Of a stretch of DNA of 58,587 nt, positions 25,477-34,421 are shown one piece after another. A program made the translations under genes and the position numbers. The stretch lies in assembly GCA_019235885.1 (NCBI GenBank), contig JAFAKB010000003.1, positions 1 through 58,587 on the forward strand, read 5' to 3'. Source of the DNA: Candidatus Eremiobacterota bacterium. GTDB lineage: Bacteria; Vulcanimicrobiota; Vulcanimicrobiia; Vulcanimicrobiales; Vulcanimicrobiaceae. The notes under the pieces are model-generated. The model saw only the letters and a list, made by a program, of their open reading frames with translations. It did no database searches and had not been told where the DNA came from. Position 1 is the first letter of the stretch. Each line of letters opens with the position of its first letter.

Positions 25477-26678
25477 CGGCTCGGCTTTTGCAGCTCGTGC
25501 TTGGCGATCGAGCGCAGGTGGACTTCGTCGGGGCCGTCGACGAGCCGCAGCGTGCGCGCGTGCGCGTACATCGCGGCGAGCTCTTCGTCGGGGCTGACGC
25601 CGCGCGCGCCGAAGGCCTGAATCGCGCGGTCGACGACGCGGCACGCCATGTTCGCCGCCGCGACCTTCACCATCGCGAGCTCGTTGCGCGCGACCTTGTT
25701 GCCGTGTGCGTCCAGCTTCTCGGCGGCGTCGTAGACCAGCAGCCGGGTCTGATCGATCTCGATCCGTGACTCGGCTATCCACTGCATGATCACGCCTTGC
25801 TCTGCGAGCGGCCGGCCGAACGCGGTGCGCTCCTTGACGCGCTTCACCAGCGCTTCAAGCGCGCGCTCGGCGAGCCCGATCGCGCGCATGCAGTGGTGGA
25901 TGCGGCCGGGACCGAGCCGGCCTTGCGCGATCTCGAAGCCGTAGCCTTCGCCGACCAGCACGTCGGCGGCGGGAATGCGCACGTTCTCGAAGTCGATCTC
26001 GGCGTGCCCGTGCGGCGCGTGGTCGTAGCCGAACACCGAGAGCGTGCGCAGCACCTTCACGCCGGGCGCGTCGAGCGGGACGACGGTCATCGTGTGCTGC
26101 CGGTGTGGCGGCGCGTGCGGATCCGAACGGCCCATGAAGATCAAGACTTTGCAGCGCGGATGGCCGGCGCCCGAGGTCCACCACTTGCGGCCGTTGATCA
26201 CGTACTCGTCGCCGTCGCGCAGGATCTCGGCGCTGATGTTCGTCGCGTCCGACGAGGCGACGGCCGGCTCGGTCATCGAGAAACCGGAGCGAATCTCGGC
26301 GTTCAGCAGCGGCTTGAGCCAGCGCTCCTTGTGCGCGTCGCTGCCGTAGCGCGCGAAGACTTCCATGTTTCCGGTGTCGGGCGCGCTGCAGTTGAAGACT
26401 TCCGGCGCGATGTGCGAGCGGCCCATGATCTCGCACAGCGGCGCGTACTCGCGGTTGGTGAGCCCCGCGCCCCATTCCGGTTCGGGCAAGAACAAGTTCC
26501 ACAGGCCCAGCGCGCGCGCTTTCGCCTGCAACTCGTCCATGACCGGCGGCTGCATCCACGGCGTCGGCCCGCTGCGCAGCTGTTCCTCGTAGACGTGCTC
26601 GTTCGGGTAGACGTCCGACTCCATGAACGACCGCAGGCGGTCGAGCAGGGCCGAGGCGGGCGCGGTCGTGGTCGTCAT
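25473..26678 (-). CDS. Acyl-CoA dehydrogenase (ACAD11-like)
   Basis: 401 residues, a complete FAD-dependent acyl-CoA dehydrogenase. Visible: [19 protein letters not shown], the FAD-binding [15 protein letters not shown] and the [11 protein letters not shown] stretch, [14 protein letters not shown], and the C-terminal [18 protein letters not shown] typical of the ACAD10/11 branch. The animal relatives carry an APH kinase domain in the same chain; here that kinase is a separate gene in the operon. It presumably acts on a phosphorylated acyl-CoA, eliminating phosphate to give an enoyl product, by analogy with ACAD11 and LvaC. ATG 26678 is preceded by GAGGGCGG. Confidence 0.93.
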   Translation of the reverse strand: MTTTTAPASALLDRLRSFMESDVYPNEHVYEEQLRSGPTPWMQPPVMDELQAKARALGLWNLFLPEPEWGAGLTNREYAPLCEIMGRSHIAPEVFNCSAPDTGNMEVFARYGSDAHKERWLKPLLNAEIRSGFSMTEPAVASSDATNISAEILRDGDEYVINGRKWWTSGAGHPRCKVLIFMGRSDPHAPPHRQHTMTVVPLDAPGVKVLRTLSVFGYDHAPHGHAEIDFENVRIPAADVLVGEGYGFEIAQGRLGPGRIHHCMRAIGLAERALEALVKRVKERTAFGRPLAEQGVIMQWIAESRIEIDQTRLLVYDAAEKLDAHGNKVARNELAMVKVAAANMACRVVDRAIQAFGARGVSPDEELAAMYAHARTLRLVDGPDEVHLRSIAKHELQKPSR

Positions 26679-26870
26679 CCGCCCTCGCTTCGCGCAGCGG
26701 CGGGCGGACGCCCGGTTCCCGGACCGCCTCGCTCGCGCGACCGCTGCATCCGGGCCAACCGCGTACGGGTATGCACCAGAGGTGCCTTCGCGCGGTCGTT
26801 TCTCCGAGTCCCGGCGGCGGCGCGCCGCAGGCGCGTCGTGAGCGCCTCGCTGGCGACGCCCCCGTCCGCG

Positions 26871-28412
26871 ATGACCGCCGCCGAGCGGAAGGCCGAGCGC
26901 AAGGCCAACCCGCCGCTGGGGATGATCACGCTGACCGTCATGCTCGGTCTCATCATGGCGATCATCGACGCGTCGATCGTGAACGTCGCGCTGAACGACA
27001 TGGCCGGCAACCTGGGCTCCTCGGTCGACGAGATCGGCTGGGTCGCGACCGGCTACATCCTCGCGAACGTGATCGTCATGCCGCTCAACGGCTGGCTGAC
27101 GGCGCGCTTCGGGCGGCGCAACTTCTACGCCGCGTGCATCGTGATCTTCACCGTCTCCTCGTTCCTGTGCGGGACCGCGACGAACGTGTGGCAGCTCGTC
27201 TTCTACCGCGTGATCCAAGGCTTCGGCGGCGGCGCGCTGCAGCCGACTGCGCAAGCGATCCTGTTCGAGTCGTACCCGCCGGAGAAGCGCGCCGGCGCGA
27301 TGGCGATCTTCGGCTTGGGTGCGATGGTCGGGCCGGCAATCGGCCCGACGCTCGGCGGGATCATCGTCGACAACTACTCTTGGCCCTTAATTTTCTATAT
27401 CAACATCCCGATCGGGATCGTCGCGTTCCTGATGACGCTGGCGTACATTCGCGATCCGGTGTACCTCAAGCGCGACCGCTCGCCGATCGACTTCACCGGG
27501 CTCGGCCTGCTCACCGCGGGGCTCGCCTCGCTGCAGTACGTCCTCGAGCGCGGTCAGCGCGAGGACTGGTTCAGCTCCTCGACGATCGACGTGCTGGCGG
27601 TCGTGGCGGTGGTCTCGCTGGCGATCTTCTGCGTCAAAGAATTGCGCGACCGGCGGCCGCTGGTCGATCTGCGCGTCTTCACCTCGCGCGCGTTCAGCGC
27701 CGGCTGCCTGATCGGCGTCGTCAGCGGCTTCGGGCTGTTCGGAACCTCGCTGGTGATCCCGCTGTTTCTGCAGAGCGTGCTCGGCTTCACCGCGACCGAG
27801 ACCGGGTTCGCGCTGCTCCCGGGCGCGATCGCGACGGCGGTCAGCATGCCGATCGCCTCCCGGCTGGTCGCGAGGATCGACGGGCGCGCGATCATCGCCT
27901 TCGGGCTGCTGCTGTTCGCGGCGAGCACGTGGTGGATGGGCGGGATCAACCAGCAGTCGGGCTACTGGGACGTCTTCTGGCCGCGCGCCATGCAAGGCTT
28001 CGCGCTCGGCTTTCTGTTCGTGCCGCTGACGACCGCCTCGCTCGGCGAGATCTCGCGCGAGCGGATGGCGAACGCGACCGGAATCTACACGCTCGTCCGC
28101 CAGCTCGGAGGCTCGCTCGGCATCGCGATCCTGCAGTTCCTGCAGACGCGCTACGCCGACAACGCGTACGCCGGGCTTGCCTCGGGCGTGACCGCGGCGA
28201 ACCCGGCCGACACGCGCTTTCTGCAAGACCTTCACGGCACCGCCGCGCAGCTGTACAACATGGTGCTGCTGAACGCGACGGTGATCTCGTACGACATGGT
28301 GCTGCGGCTGTGCTCGATCGTGTTCGTGCTCTCGGTGCCGCTGGTGCTGCTGCTGAAGTGGCAGCGCGCGCCGGGCGCGGGTCCGGCGGCTTCCGCCATG
28401 GCCGCGGAGTGA
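26871..28412 (+). CDS. MFS exporter, DHA2 (EmrB/QacA) family
   Basis: 513 residues with fourteen helices. It has the family motif A-like [14 protein letters not shown], motif D1 near [14 protein letters not shown], and motif [18 protein letters not shown]. EmrB-type pumps export hydrophobic compounds with protons. The start is ATG 26871 or an in-frame GTG at 26838; neither has a good ribosome site. It is divergent from the acyl-CoA dehydrogenase operon with about 190 bases between, and no EmrA-type periplasmic partner is nearby. No regulator is adjacent. Confidence 0.92.
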   Translation: MTAAERKAERKANPPLGMITLTVMLGLIMAIIDASIVNVALNDMAGNLGSSVDEIGWVATGYILANVIVMPLNGWLTARFGRRNFYAACIVIFTVSSFLCGTATNVWQLVFYRVIQGFGGGALQPTAQAILFESYPPEKRAGAMAIFGLGAMVGPAIGPTLGGIIVDNYSWPLIFYINIPIGIVAFLMTLAYIRDPVYLKRDRSPIDFTGLGLLTAGLASLQYVLERGQREDWFSSSTIDVLAVVAVVSLAIFCVKELRDRRPLVDLRVFTSRAFSAGCLIGVVSGFGLFGTSLVIPLFLQSVLGFTATETGFALLPGAIATAVSMPIASRLVARIDGRAIIAFGLLLFAASTWWMGGINQQSGYWDVFWPRAMQGFALGFLFVPLTTASLGEISRERMANATGIYTLVRQLGGSLGIAILQFLQTRYADNAYAGLASGVTAANPADTRFLQDLHGTAAQLYNMVLLNATVISYDMVLRLCSIVFVLSVPLVLLLKWQRAPGAGPAASAMAAE

Positions 28413-28487
28413 GACTGACGGCAAACTGACGCCGGACGGCGCGCGGCGCAGGAAATCGCACGCGTGACGCCGCGAGGGTACCGCGTG

Positions 28488-29384
28488 ATGCGTTCTCTCG
28501 CCGTTTCGTTCGCTGCGCTCGCGCTGCTGGCCGCAGCACCGGCCTCCGCCGCGCCCGCGGCCGGCGCGCCGTCCGTTCGAGAAGCTCAGGACAAGCTGTT
28601 CGACTACAAGGCCGGATCGACGATCTGCTTTCGGCCGCAGTTCAGCGAGCACGCCGGGGTGACGCTGTTGGTCAACGGCCCGGGCGAGAAGCCGACGAAC
28701 GGGGTGATCGTCGCACCGGCGGGCGCGGTGAAGAACGCGCCCGCGGTGCTGTGGGTGCATTGGCTCGGTGAGCCGGCGACGACGAACCACACCGAGTTTC
28801 TGAGCGACGCCCAGGAGCTGGCGAAGCACGGCGTCGTCTCGCTGCTGGTCGACATGCCGTGGTCGCAGAAGGACTGGTTCACCACCCTGCGCGCGCCCGA
28901 GAACGACTACGCCGGCACCATTGCGCAGGTGATCTCGCTGCGCCGCGCGCTCGACTGTTTGACCGCGATTCCCGGCGTCGACAAGACGCGCGTCGCGTAC
29001 GTCGGACACGACTTCGGCGCGATGGACGGCGCGCTGCTGTTAGCGGTCGACGCGCGCCCGCAGTACGCGGTGCTGATGACGCCGACGCTGTCGTACTGGG
29101 AATGGTACCTGCTCGGGAAGCAGCCCGCCGATCCGGCCGCGTACGTCGCGCAGATGAGCGCGCTCGACCTCCCCGGCTGGCTCGCGCAGGGCAAGCAGAA
29201 GGCGACGCTGTTGCAGTTCGGCCAGAACGACGAGTACGTCTCGCAAGCGACCGGCATCGCGCTGCGCAACGCGACGCCGAACCGCGACCGCACCTTCAAA
29301 GCCTACCGCCTCGACCACGCCCTCGACGACGTCACCGCCCACGACGACCGCCGCGCCTGGCTGATCGCACACCTCGGAGTCTGA
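28488..29384 (+). CDS. Secreted alpha/beta hydrolase (dienelactone hydrolase-like) with Asp nucleophile elbow
   Basis: 298 residues from ATG 28488 (GAGGG 10 nt upstream). A signal peptide ends at PASAA (about residue 22). The fold is that of dienelactone-hydrolase-like proteins; the nucleophile elbow is VGHDFGAMDG, so Asp175 replaces the usual Ser of G-x-S-x-G. The acid and base are likely the Asp of GQNDEYVS and the His of RLDHALDD. An Asp nucleophile is seen in haloalkane dehalogenases and epoxide hydrolases, which work through an ester intermediate. The substrate is unknown. It lies 75 bases after the MFS pump on the same strand. Confidence 0.85.
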   Translation: MRSLAVSFAALALLAAAPASAAPAAGAPSVREAQDKLFDYKAGSTICFRPQFSEHAGVTLLVNGPGEKPTNGVIVAPAGAVKNAPAVLWVHWLGEPATTNHTEFLSDAQELAKHGVVSLLVDMPWSQKDWFTTLRAPENDYAGTIAQVISLRRALDCLTAIPGVDKTRVAYVGHDFGAMDGALLLAVDARPQYAVLMTPTLSYWEWYLLGKQPADPAAYVAQMSALDLPGWLAQGKQKATLLQFGQNDEYVSQATGIALRNATPNRDRTFKAYRLDHALDDVTAHDDRRAWLIAHLGV

Positions 29385-29386
29385 CG

Positions 29387-29656
29387 CTAAACCGCGATCC
29401 CGTTGCGCCGCAGCAGCTCGCGATGGGCCTCGTCGGGAATTGGGGGACCCACGTCGAGGAGCTCCGCGAACTCGCCCGGCGTGTCGTGCTCGACGAGCTC
29501 GTCAACCGTCATGTCTGCGATGTGCATCTCGATCGCGCGTTCGACGTCCTTCCGTACTTCGGCGATACTCTGACCGACGGCGCCGACACCGGGCAGACCG
29601 GGTGGGTACGCGGACCAGCCGGTCTTCGAGCGCTCGTAGATGACACAAACTTTCAT
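29387..29656 (-). CDS. HicB-like antitoxin
   Basis: 89 residues. The fold begins MKVCVIYERSKTGWSAYPPGLPGV, the characteristic HicB opening (strand, charged turn, GW-x-AxxP-x-LPG), followed by the helix SIAEVRKDVERAIEMHI. It lacks the usual C-terminal helix-turn-helix or ribbon-helix-helix, ending with EFAELLDVG and a short helix, so DNA binding is unproven. I start at ATG 29656, which overlaps the HicA stop (ATGA), rather than at the upstream in-frame codon at 29680. Toxin first, antitoxin second is the common hicAB order. Confidence 0.85.
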   Translation of the reverse strand: MKVCVIYERSKTGWSAYPPGLPGVGAVGQSIAEVRKDVERAIEMHIADMTVDELVEHDTPGEFAELLDVGPPIPDEAHRELLRRNGIAV

Positions 29657-29883
29657 CGTTGCCCTTTCCGCCAAAGCCACCCGGCTTGGCGATAGATGCT
29701 TCGCAACGTACCGATCGGGACGTCGTCGTTATCCGAGCCCGGAACCGTCACCTTGTGCCCGTTCGTCGGATGTACCCATTGCTGATGGCTGCCGCGCACC
29801 GCAACGAGGCGAAAGCCCTCGTTCCGAAGCCGAAGCCGCACGTCGCGATATTTCACCGCCGGTCTATCACGCCGGCGAACCAT
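29653..29883 (-). CDS. HicA-like mRNA interferase toxin
   Basis: 76 residues in the long reading. Family pattern: VKYRDVRLRLRNEGFRLVAVRGSHQQWVHP, with the G-S-H motif holding the likely catalytic histidine (His32), then the T-V-P and D-x-x-x-G-T-L-R-S-I dsRBD-like end. The Met at 29883 and the GTG at 29856 (which starts at the conserved V-K-Y-R) are both possible starts; neither has a clear ribosome site. HicA cuts mRNA and is neutralised by the HicB gene overlapping its stop. Confidence 0.85.
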   Translation of the reverse strand: MVRRRDRPAVKYRDVRLRLRNEGFRLVAVRGSHQQWVHPTNGHKVTVPGSDNDDVPIGTLRSIYRQAGWLWRKGQR

Positions 29884-30000
29884 GACGGCTAGGGCCGCTG
29901 CATTATTCCGATTGCGTTAGCCGGATTTGCATGAGCAAAGCCGGTTAAAGCACGGCACGTTGAGCGGACACTAGTCGCGCGGAGAACCGGCGTGATAGAC
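29862..30000. promoter_or_regulatory. Inverted repeats around the divergent hicA / Uma2 control region
   Basis: A 14-base sequence occurs as an inverted pair: GTCTATCACGCCGG at 29862-29875 and CCGGCGTGATAGAC at 29987-30000. Between them a hairpin is formed by 29921-29930 and 29935-29944 (CCGGATTTGC / GCAAAGCCGG, one mismatch), extended by TTA/TAA. This symmetric arrangement between two divergent starts suggests operators, perhaps for HicAB autoregulation; protein binding is inferred. Confidence 0.5.
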
Positions 30001-30017
30001 TGGCGTGGAAAAGAGAT

Positions 30018-30548
30018 ATGATCGTTCCCGCCCGACCTCTCGACGACGACGAGCTGCTCCGGCTGAGCGCCGACAACCCCGGCTGGCACATCGAACGCGA
30101 GCCGGACGGATCGCTCAGCGTGAGCCCGACGTCGTTTCGTAACGCTGTTCGCGCGTTCGAGGCGTCGCGACAGTTGCACGAATGGGGACAGGGCCGTGGT
30201 CTGGCGGCGTCATCGGACGGCGGCATCACGCTGCCCGACAAGGCGGTGCGCGCGCCCGACGCGTCGTGGATCTCGTTCGAACGCTGGTTCGCGCTCAGCG
30301 CCGAGCAGCGGAAGAAGTACCCGGAGGTCATTCCGGACGTCGTCGTGGAGATCGTTTCGTACTACGATTCGTACGCCGCGCAGCGCCGAAAGACCGAACG
30401 CTACTGGCAGCAAGGCGCCGTCTACGCCGTCGTCATCGATCCGGAATCCCGCCGGGTCGAAGAGTTCGGCAACCCTCCGCCCGGCTTGCAGCTCGACTTC
30501 GACCGCATCATCGACGCGGGCTCGTCGCCGGCCGACGACGCGAAATGA
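30018..30548 (+). CDS. Uma2 family endonuclease (DUF820, PD-(D/E)XK fold)
   Basis: 176 residues of the DUF820/Uma2 family. Seen in order: ELLRLSADNPGWHIEREPDGSL, the APDASWIS block with the conserved Asp, then PDVVVEIVSYYDSYAAQRRK (the E-x-K-like active-site strand with Glu), YWQQGAVYAVVIDP, matching the family's Val-Glu-Val and Y-x-x-x-G-V-x-x-x-W-x-V-D-P pattern. Such proteins are small restriction-like nucleases of unknown role, often present in many copies in cyanobacteria and similar genomes. AAAAGAGAT just before the ATG is the ribosome site. Confidence 0.9.
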   Translation: MIVPARPLDDDELLRLSADNPGWHIEREPDGSLSVSPTSFRNAVRAFEASRQLHEWGQGRGLAASSDGGITLPDKAVRAPDASWISFERWFALSAEQRKKYPEVIPDVVVEIVSYYDSYAAQRRKTERYWQQGAVYAVVIDPESRRVEEFGNPPPGLQLDFDRIIDAGSSPADDAK

Positions 30549-30579
30549 ACCTCACGCCGCCCCCGCGCGACCTACCGAT

Positions 30580-30846
30580 ATGGCCGGCCCGATTCGGTTC
30601 GTGATTCTTGCCGCGGCCCTCGGCACCGTAATTGCAGCGTGCGGCCATGGGGCGCCGCGGCACCCGGGCGCGGCGAAGCCGCCGCCCTTCGCGGCCGCGC
30701 CGCCGGCCTGCTTCGCCTCAAAGGGCTGTCCCGGCATGAACGCCACGATCTGCTTCGCCGCAAACGGCACGCGCACCACGAGCACGCGCTGTCCGACGGT
30801 CCGGCGGCAGTTCCGCTTCGCCGAACCGCCGCCGCCGCGGCGCTGA
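30580..30846 (+). CDS. Small Cys-rich lipoprotein
   Basis: 88 residues. Signal peptide with lipobox VIAAC at about residues 16-20. The mature part has a Pro/Ala linker and a 40-residue Cys-rich end: CFASKGCPGMNATICFAANG and TRCP, four cysteines that may form two disulphides. I recognise no family. It begins 31 bases after the Uma2 stop and has no strong ribosome site, so it may be coupled or weakly expressed. Converges with the Ku gene. Confidence 0.55.
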   Translation: MAGPIRFVILAAALGTVIAACGHGAPRHPGAAKPPPFAAAPPACFASKGCPGMNATICFAANGTRTTSTRCPTVRRQFRFAEPPPPRR

Positions 30847-30869
30847 GCTTCTTCGCTTAGGCTACAGCT

Positions 30870-31778
30870 TCAGGCCGCAGTCTTCTTGCGCTTCGGCTTG
30901 GCCGCACTGGTCTTCTTTTTCGACGCGGCGGTCGCGCGCTTGGCGGGCTTCGCTTCTTCCTCTTCGTCGTCGGCGCCGGCGCCTTTTTTGCGGCGCTCTT
31001 TGGACTGCTCGAGCGAGCGCTGCAGGACGTCCATCAGGTTGACGACGTTCGTGGCCTGCGGCTTGCGGATCTCCGGCGCTTCGATCTCTTCGCCGTTGGC
31101 GCGCGACTCGATCATCGCCAGGACGTCTTCCTTGTACTTGTCGTGGAACTCCTCGGGCTTGAACTCCTCGGCGCTCATCGTGTCGATCAGCATCTTCGCG
31201 ATCTTGCGCTCGCCCTCGGCGACCTTCTCGCTCAGCGCCGGGAAGTCGAAGCCGCTCTGATCGACCAGCTCGTCCTCGAAGTGCATCAGCTCCAGCACCA
31301 GCGCCTCGCCGTTGGGTTTCACCGCGGCGATGTGCTCGCGCGAGCGGATCACCACCCGCGCGATCGCGACCTTCTTCGACTCGATCAGCGCGTCGCGCAG
31401 CAGCGCATAGGCGTGGCGGCCCTTCTTCTCGGGCTCCAGGTAGTACGGCGTGTCGAAGTACATCGGGTTGATCTGGTCGAGCTCGACGAACTCGACGATC
31501 TGGACCGACTGCGTCGCCTCGGGCCGGACCGCTTTCAAATCGTCGTCGGTGACGGTCACGTAGCGGCCCTTCTCGTACTCGTAGCCGCGCACGAGGTCGG
31601 CGTACTCGACCTTCTCGCCGCAGACGGTGCAGTGCCGCTCGTTGTAGATGCGGCCGTCGTCCTTCTTGTGCAAGAAGTTGAAGCGCAGGTCGTTCGTCCG
31701 AACGGCCGTGAAGAGCTTCACCGGGATCGTGACGAGTCCGAAGTTGATCGCGCCGGACCAGATCGCATGTGCTGCCAT
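30870..31778 (-). CDS. ku: Ku protein (bacterial NHEJ)
   Basis: 302 residues. The N-terminus MAAHAIWSGAINFGLVTIPV and the phrase LHKKDDGRIYNERHC are classical bacterial Ku. The body has VRPEATQSVQIVEFVELDQI, and the C-terminal extension (about 260-302) is Lys/Ala-rich and basic, as in Ku variants that bind DNA end threads. Ku holds broken ends and recruits LigD. Located last in the LigD-Pol, Ku operon, 16 bases after the polymerase gene. The small proteins and LigD lie upstream. Confidence 0.97.
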   Translation of the reverse strand: MAAHAIWSGAINFGLVTIPVKLFTAVRTNDLRFNFLHKKDDGRIYNERHCTVCGEKVEYADLVRGYEYEKGRYVTVTDDDLKAVRPEATQSVQIVEFVELDQINPMYFDTPYYLEPEKKGRHAYALLRDALIESKKVAIARVVIRSREHIAAVKPNGEALVLELMHFEDELVDQSGFDFPALSEKVAEGERKIAKMLIDTMSAEEFKPEEFHDKYKEDVLAMIESRANGEEIEAPEIRKPQATNVVNLMDVLQRSLEQSKERRKKGAGADDEEEEAKPAKRATAASKKKTSAAKPKRKKTAA

Positions 31779-31794
31779 GACGTTATTTCTCCGA

Positions 31795-32760
31795 CTACTC
31801 CCAAAGCGAGCGAGCGCGTGACAGGGCGCTTTCGAGCGACTGCGGCTTCCATCCCTCGCGCCGCCACGGGTCGCCGTCCTTCGCGACGAGCTTGGGCACG
31901 TTCGCGAGCGTCCACCGCCGCATCTCGCGGGTCGTCTCGGGGGCGCGCTTGCGGCGCATCGCCTCGACCTCCCGCCATTCCAGCGGCATCGACACCGGCG
32001 CCCCGTCCCGCGCCCGCACGGTGAACGGCGCGACGTACGTTTTCCCCTTGCCTACTTGAACCCAATCCAAGTAGACGAGGTCCTCGGGCCGGCGCGAGAT
32101 CGTCCGCTCCAGCGTCGTGTCCTGCGGCAGCACGGTGTGGACGCGGCGGGCGACCAGCTCGGCAAACGCCTTGGCCACCTCGTAGTCGTACTTCGGCTTA
32201 AGCGGGATGACGACGTGGAGTCCCATCCCGCCGGTCGTCTTCACCGCCGGGACGATCCCGACGTTGCCGAGCTCCTCGCGGAAGGCCAGCGCGACCTTCG
32301 CCAGCCGCGCCAGCGGACAGCCCTCGCCGGGGTCGAGGTCGAGCAGGATCACGTCCGGCGTGTCGAGCGAGCGCACCCGCGAGTACCAGATGTGCAGCGT
32401 GACCGCGGCCAGGTTGGCGACCCACACCAGCGTCGCTTCGTCGTTGCACACGACGTACGTCACCTCGCGCGGCTCCCCGGTCGACGGTTTGATCGTCACC
32501 CGCTCCACCCAATCCGGAGTGTAGCGCGGCATCTGCTTCTCCCAGATCCCGCGCGGGACCGCGATGCCGTCGGGGAAGCGCTCCATCGTCAGCGGGTTGT
32601 CGCGCAGGTACGGCAAGATGAACGGCGCGACCGCGCGGTAGTACGCGACCAGATCGCCCTTGGTGTAGCCGTCGCGCGAAAAGAGAATCTTGTCCTGGTT
32701 CGTCAGCTTGACCTGACGGCCGCCGACCGCGACGGCGGTCTCCGATTTTTTCGCCGCCAC
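31795..32760 (-). CDS. ligD: LigD polymerase domain as a separate protein
   Basis: 321 residues of the LigD primase-polymerase (PolDom) family. The metal pair is DLDPGEG, with the downstream HVVIPL region, and the early TNQDKILFSRDGYTKGDLVAYY stretch. In many bacteria this is one domain of a three-domain LigD; here it is alone. It fills gaps at ends held by Ku, preferring ribonucleotides. The GTG start shares its first base with the stop of the ligase gene (TAGTG). The PE-ligase is the other part of the split. Confidence 0.95.
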   Translation of the reverse strand: MAAKKSETAVAVGGRQVKLTNQDKILFSRDGYTKGDLVAYYRAVAPFILPYLRDNPLTMERFPDGIAVPRGIWEKQMPRYTPDWVERVTIKPSTGEPREVTYVVCNDEATLVWVANLAAVTLHIWYSRVRSLDTPDVILLDLDPGEGCPLARLAKVALAFREELGNVGIVPAVKTTGGMGLHVVIPLKPKYDYEVAKAFAELVARRVHTVLPQDTTLERTISRRPEDLVYLDWVQVGKGKTYVAPFTVRARDGAPVSMPLEWREVEAMRRKRAPETTREMRRWTLANVPKLVAKDGDPWRREGWKPQSLESALSRARSLWE

Positions 32761-34409
32761 TACGCGTTCGGGTCGGCGTGCTCTTCCCGCTCGCGCACGA
32801 CGTTCTTCGGGTCTTTGTCGATGCGCAAGCCGAGGAAGACCGGCTGGCGCAGGATGCCTTCACGCGTCCACTCGGCGAACTCGACTTCGGCGACGAGGTC
32901 AGGCTTCACCCAGTGCGCCGGCGTGTTCGTCTTCGGCGTGTCGCTGAACGGCGAGGACTTGCGCTCGAGCGGCTTGAGCTTCGCCATCAGATCGCGCAGG
33001 AGCTTCTCGTCGAAGCCGGTACCGACGTGGCCCGCGTAGACCAGCGCGTCCTTTTCGTAGTAGCCGACGAGCAGCGAGCCGAAGCCCTTGCGGCTCCCGC
33101 GCGGCTCGGTCCAGCCGCCGATCACCAGCTCCTGGCGCCGCTTCGCCTTGATCTTCACCCACTCGCGCGACCGCACGCCGGAGCGGTACGGCGACGTGCG
33201 CACCTTGCCGACGATCCCCTCGAGTTCGTTGCGCACGGCGAGCGCGTACAGGTCGTTCCCCTTGCCGGCGAAGTGCTTGGAGTACAGCACGCCCCGCTCC
33301 TCGACGACGATCGACTCCAGCAGCCGCTTGCGCTCTTCGAGCGGCCGCTCGCGCAGGTCGCGCCCGTCGGCGTAGATCAGATCGAAGACGACGAAGGTCA
33401 CCGGCGAGGGCGTGCGGCGCTTCATCCCGCGCAGCTCCGGTTTGAGCCGCGACTGCAGCGCCTGAAAGCTCGGGCGGCCGCGCTCGTCGAGCACGCACAG
33501 CTCGCCGTCGACGACGACCGGGATCGAGCGGAACGCGCGCACCAGCTCCTTCATCTCGGGAAATTGGTGCAGCAGGTCGTTGCCCTTGCGCGACGTGAGC
33601 GTGACCGCGTCCTTCTCGACGACGGCGACCGCGCGGTAACCGTCCCACTTCAGCTCGAACAGCCAGCGGTCGTCGTCGAACGGCGCGTCGACCAGCGTCG
33701 CGAGCATCGGCTTGACGTCGCGCGGCAGCGGATCGGCTTTGACGCGCGCGCGCGCGGCGCGCTTCACCGCGGTGCCGTCGGGCGAGGCGGCGCGGTTGCT
33801 CTTCCAGATCGGCGCGTCCTTGCGCGCGCGCTGCAGCTCGGCGAGCGTCTTCCCCGTCTTGACGCTTTCGGGATGGTCTTCGACCTTCCAGTTCGGGTCT
33901 TCGTACTCGTCGTGGTCCTTGAAGAAGAGCCACGGGTCGCCGCGCTCGCCTTCGCGCGGCTTCATCCGCACCAGCGTGAAGAGCCCTTTGAGCTTCGTGC
34001 CGGCGAGGACGATCTTCAGCTTGCCCTTGGTGATCTGCGCGCGCGGGTCGTCCCCTTCGGCGAGCGCGTAGAAGCCCTCGTCCCACACGATCACCTCGCC
34101 GGCGCCGTAGTTGCCTTCCGGAATGACGCCCTCGAAGGTGCGGTAGTCGAGCGGGTGGTCCTCGGTCATCATCGCGAGCCGCTTCTCGCCGGCGACCAGC
34201 GTCGGGCCGCGGGTGACCGCCCACGACGGCATCACGCCGTCGACCTCGAGCCGGAAATCCCAGTGCAGCCGCGTCGCGCGGTGCTCCTGCACGACGAAGC
34301 GGAGCTTCTTGGTAGAAGCCCGCTTCGGTTTTTTTCCGCTGGGTTCCGGCGTCGCCGAGAAGTCGCGCTTGCGCGCGTACTCGGCGAGCGGGTCGGCCGT
34401 TTTCTTCAG
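32760..34409 (-). CDS. ligD: LigD 3'-phosphoesterase + ATP-dependent DNA ligase, non-canonical (CTG) start
   Basis: About 549 residues if counted from CTG 34409. The PE domain (N-terminal third) shows DFSATPEPSGKK, FVVQEHRATRLHWDFRLE, GVIPEGNYGAGEVIVWD and WLFFKDHDEYED. The ligase domain has LFELKWDGYRAVAV, with Lys in KWDGYR the adenylated residue, and the oligonucleotide-binding end. The frame from CTG to the first GTG (34292) encodes conserved PE residues (for example the family EYxRKRDF), yet it contains no ATG, GTG or TTG, and a TAG stop precedes it. The A7 tract at about 34328-34334 does not break the frame. It lies 12 bases after the upstream small gene, so reinitiation is likely. Confidence 0.85.
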   Translation of the reverse strand: MKKTADPLAEYARKRDFSATPEPSGKKPKRASTKKLRFVVQEHRATRLHWDFRLEVDGVMPSWAVTRGPTLVAGEKRLAMMTEDHPLDYRTFEGVIPEGNYGAGEVIVWDEGFYALAEGDDPRAQITKGKLKIVLAGTKLKGLFTLVRMKPREGERGDPWLFFKDHDEYEDPNWKVEDHPESVKTGKTLAELQRARKDAPIWKSNRAASPDGTAVKRAARARVKADPLPRDVKPMLATLVDAPFDDDRWLFELKWDGYRAVAVVEKDAVTLTSRKGNDLLHQFPEMKELVRAFRSIPVVVDGELCVLDERGRPSFQALQSRLKPELRGMKRRTPSPVTFVVFDLIYADGRDLRERPLEERKRLLESIVVEERGVLYSKHFAGKGNDLYALAVRNELEGIVGKVRTSPYRSGVRSREWVKIKAKRRQELVIGGWTEPRGSRKGFGSLLVGYYEKDALVYAGHVGTGFDEKLLRDLMAKLKPLERKSSPFSDTPKTNTPAHWVKPDLVAEVEFAEWTREGILRQPVFLGLRIDKDPKNVVREREEHADPNA

Positions 34410-34421
34410 ATGGCCGTTAGA

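Noticed and set aside
34321-34340. An A7/T7 tract in LigD that could signal a frameshift
   Set aside because: Conserved PE-domain residues lie in the same frame on both sides of the tract, so there is no shift.
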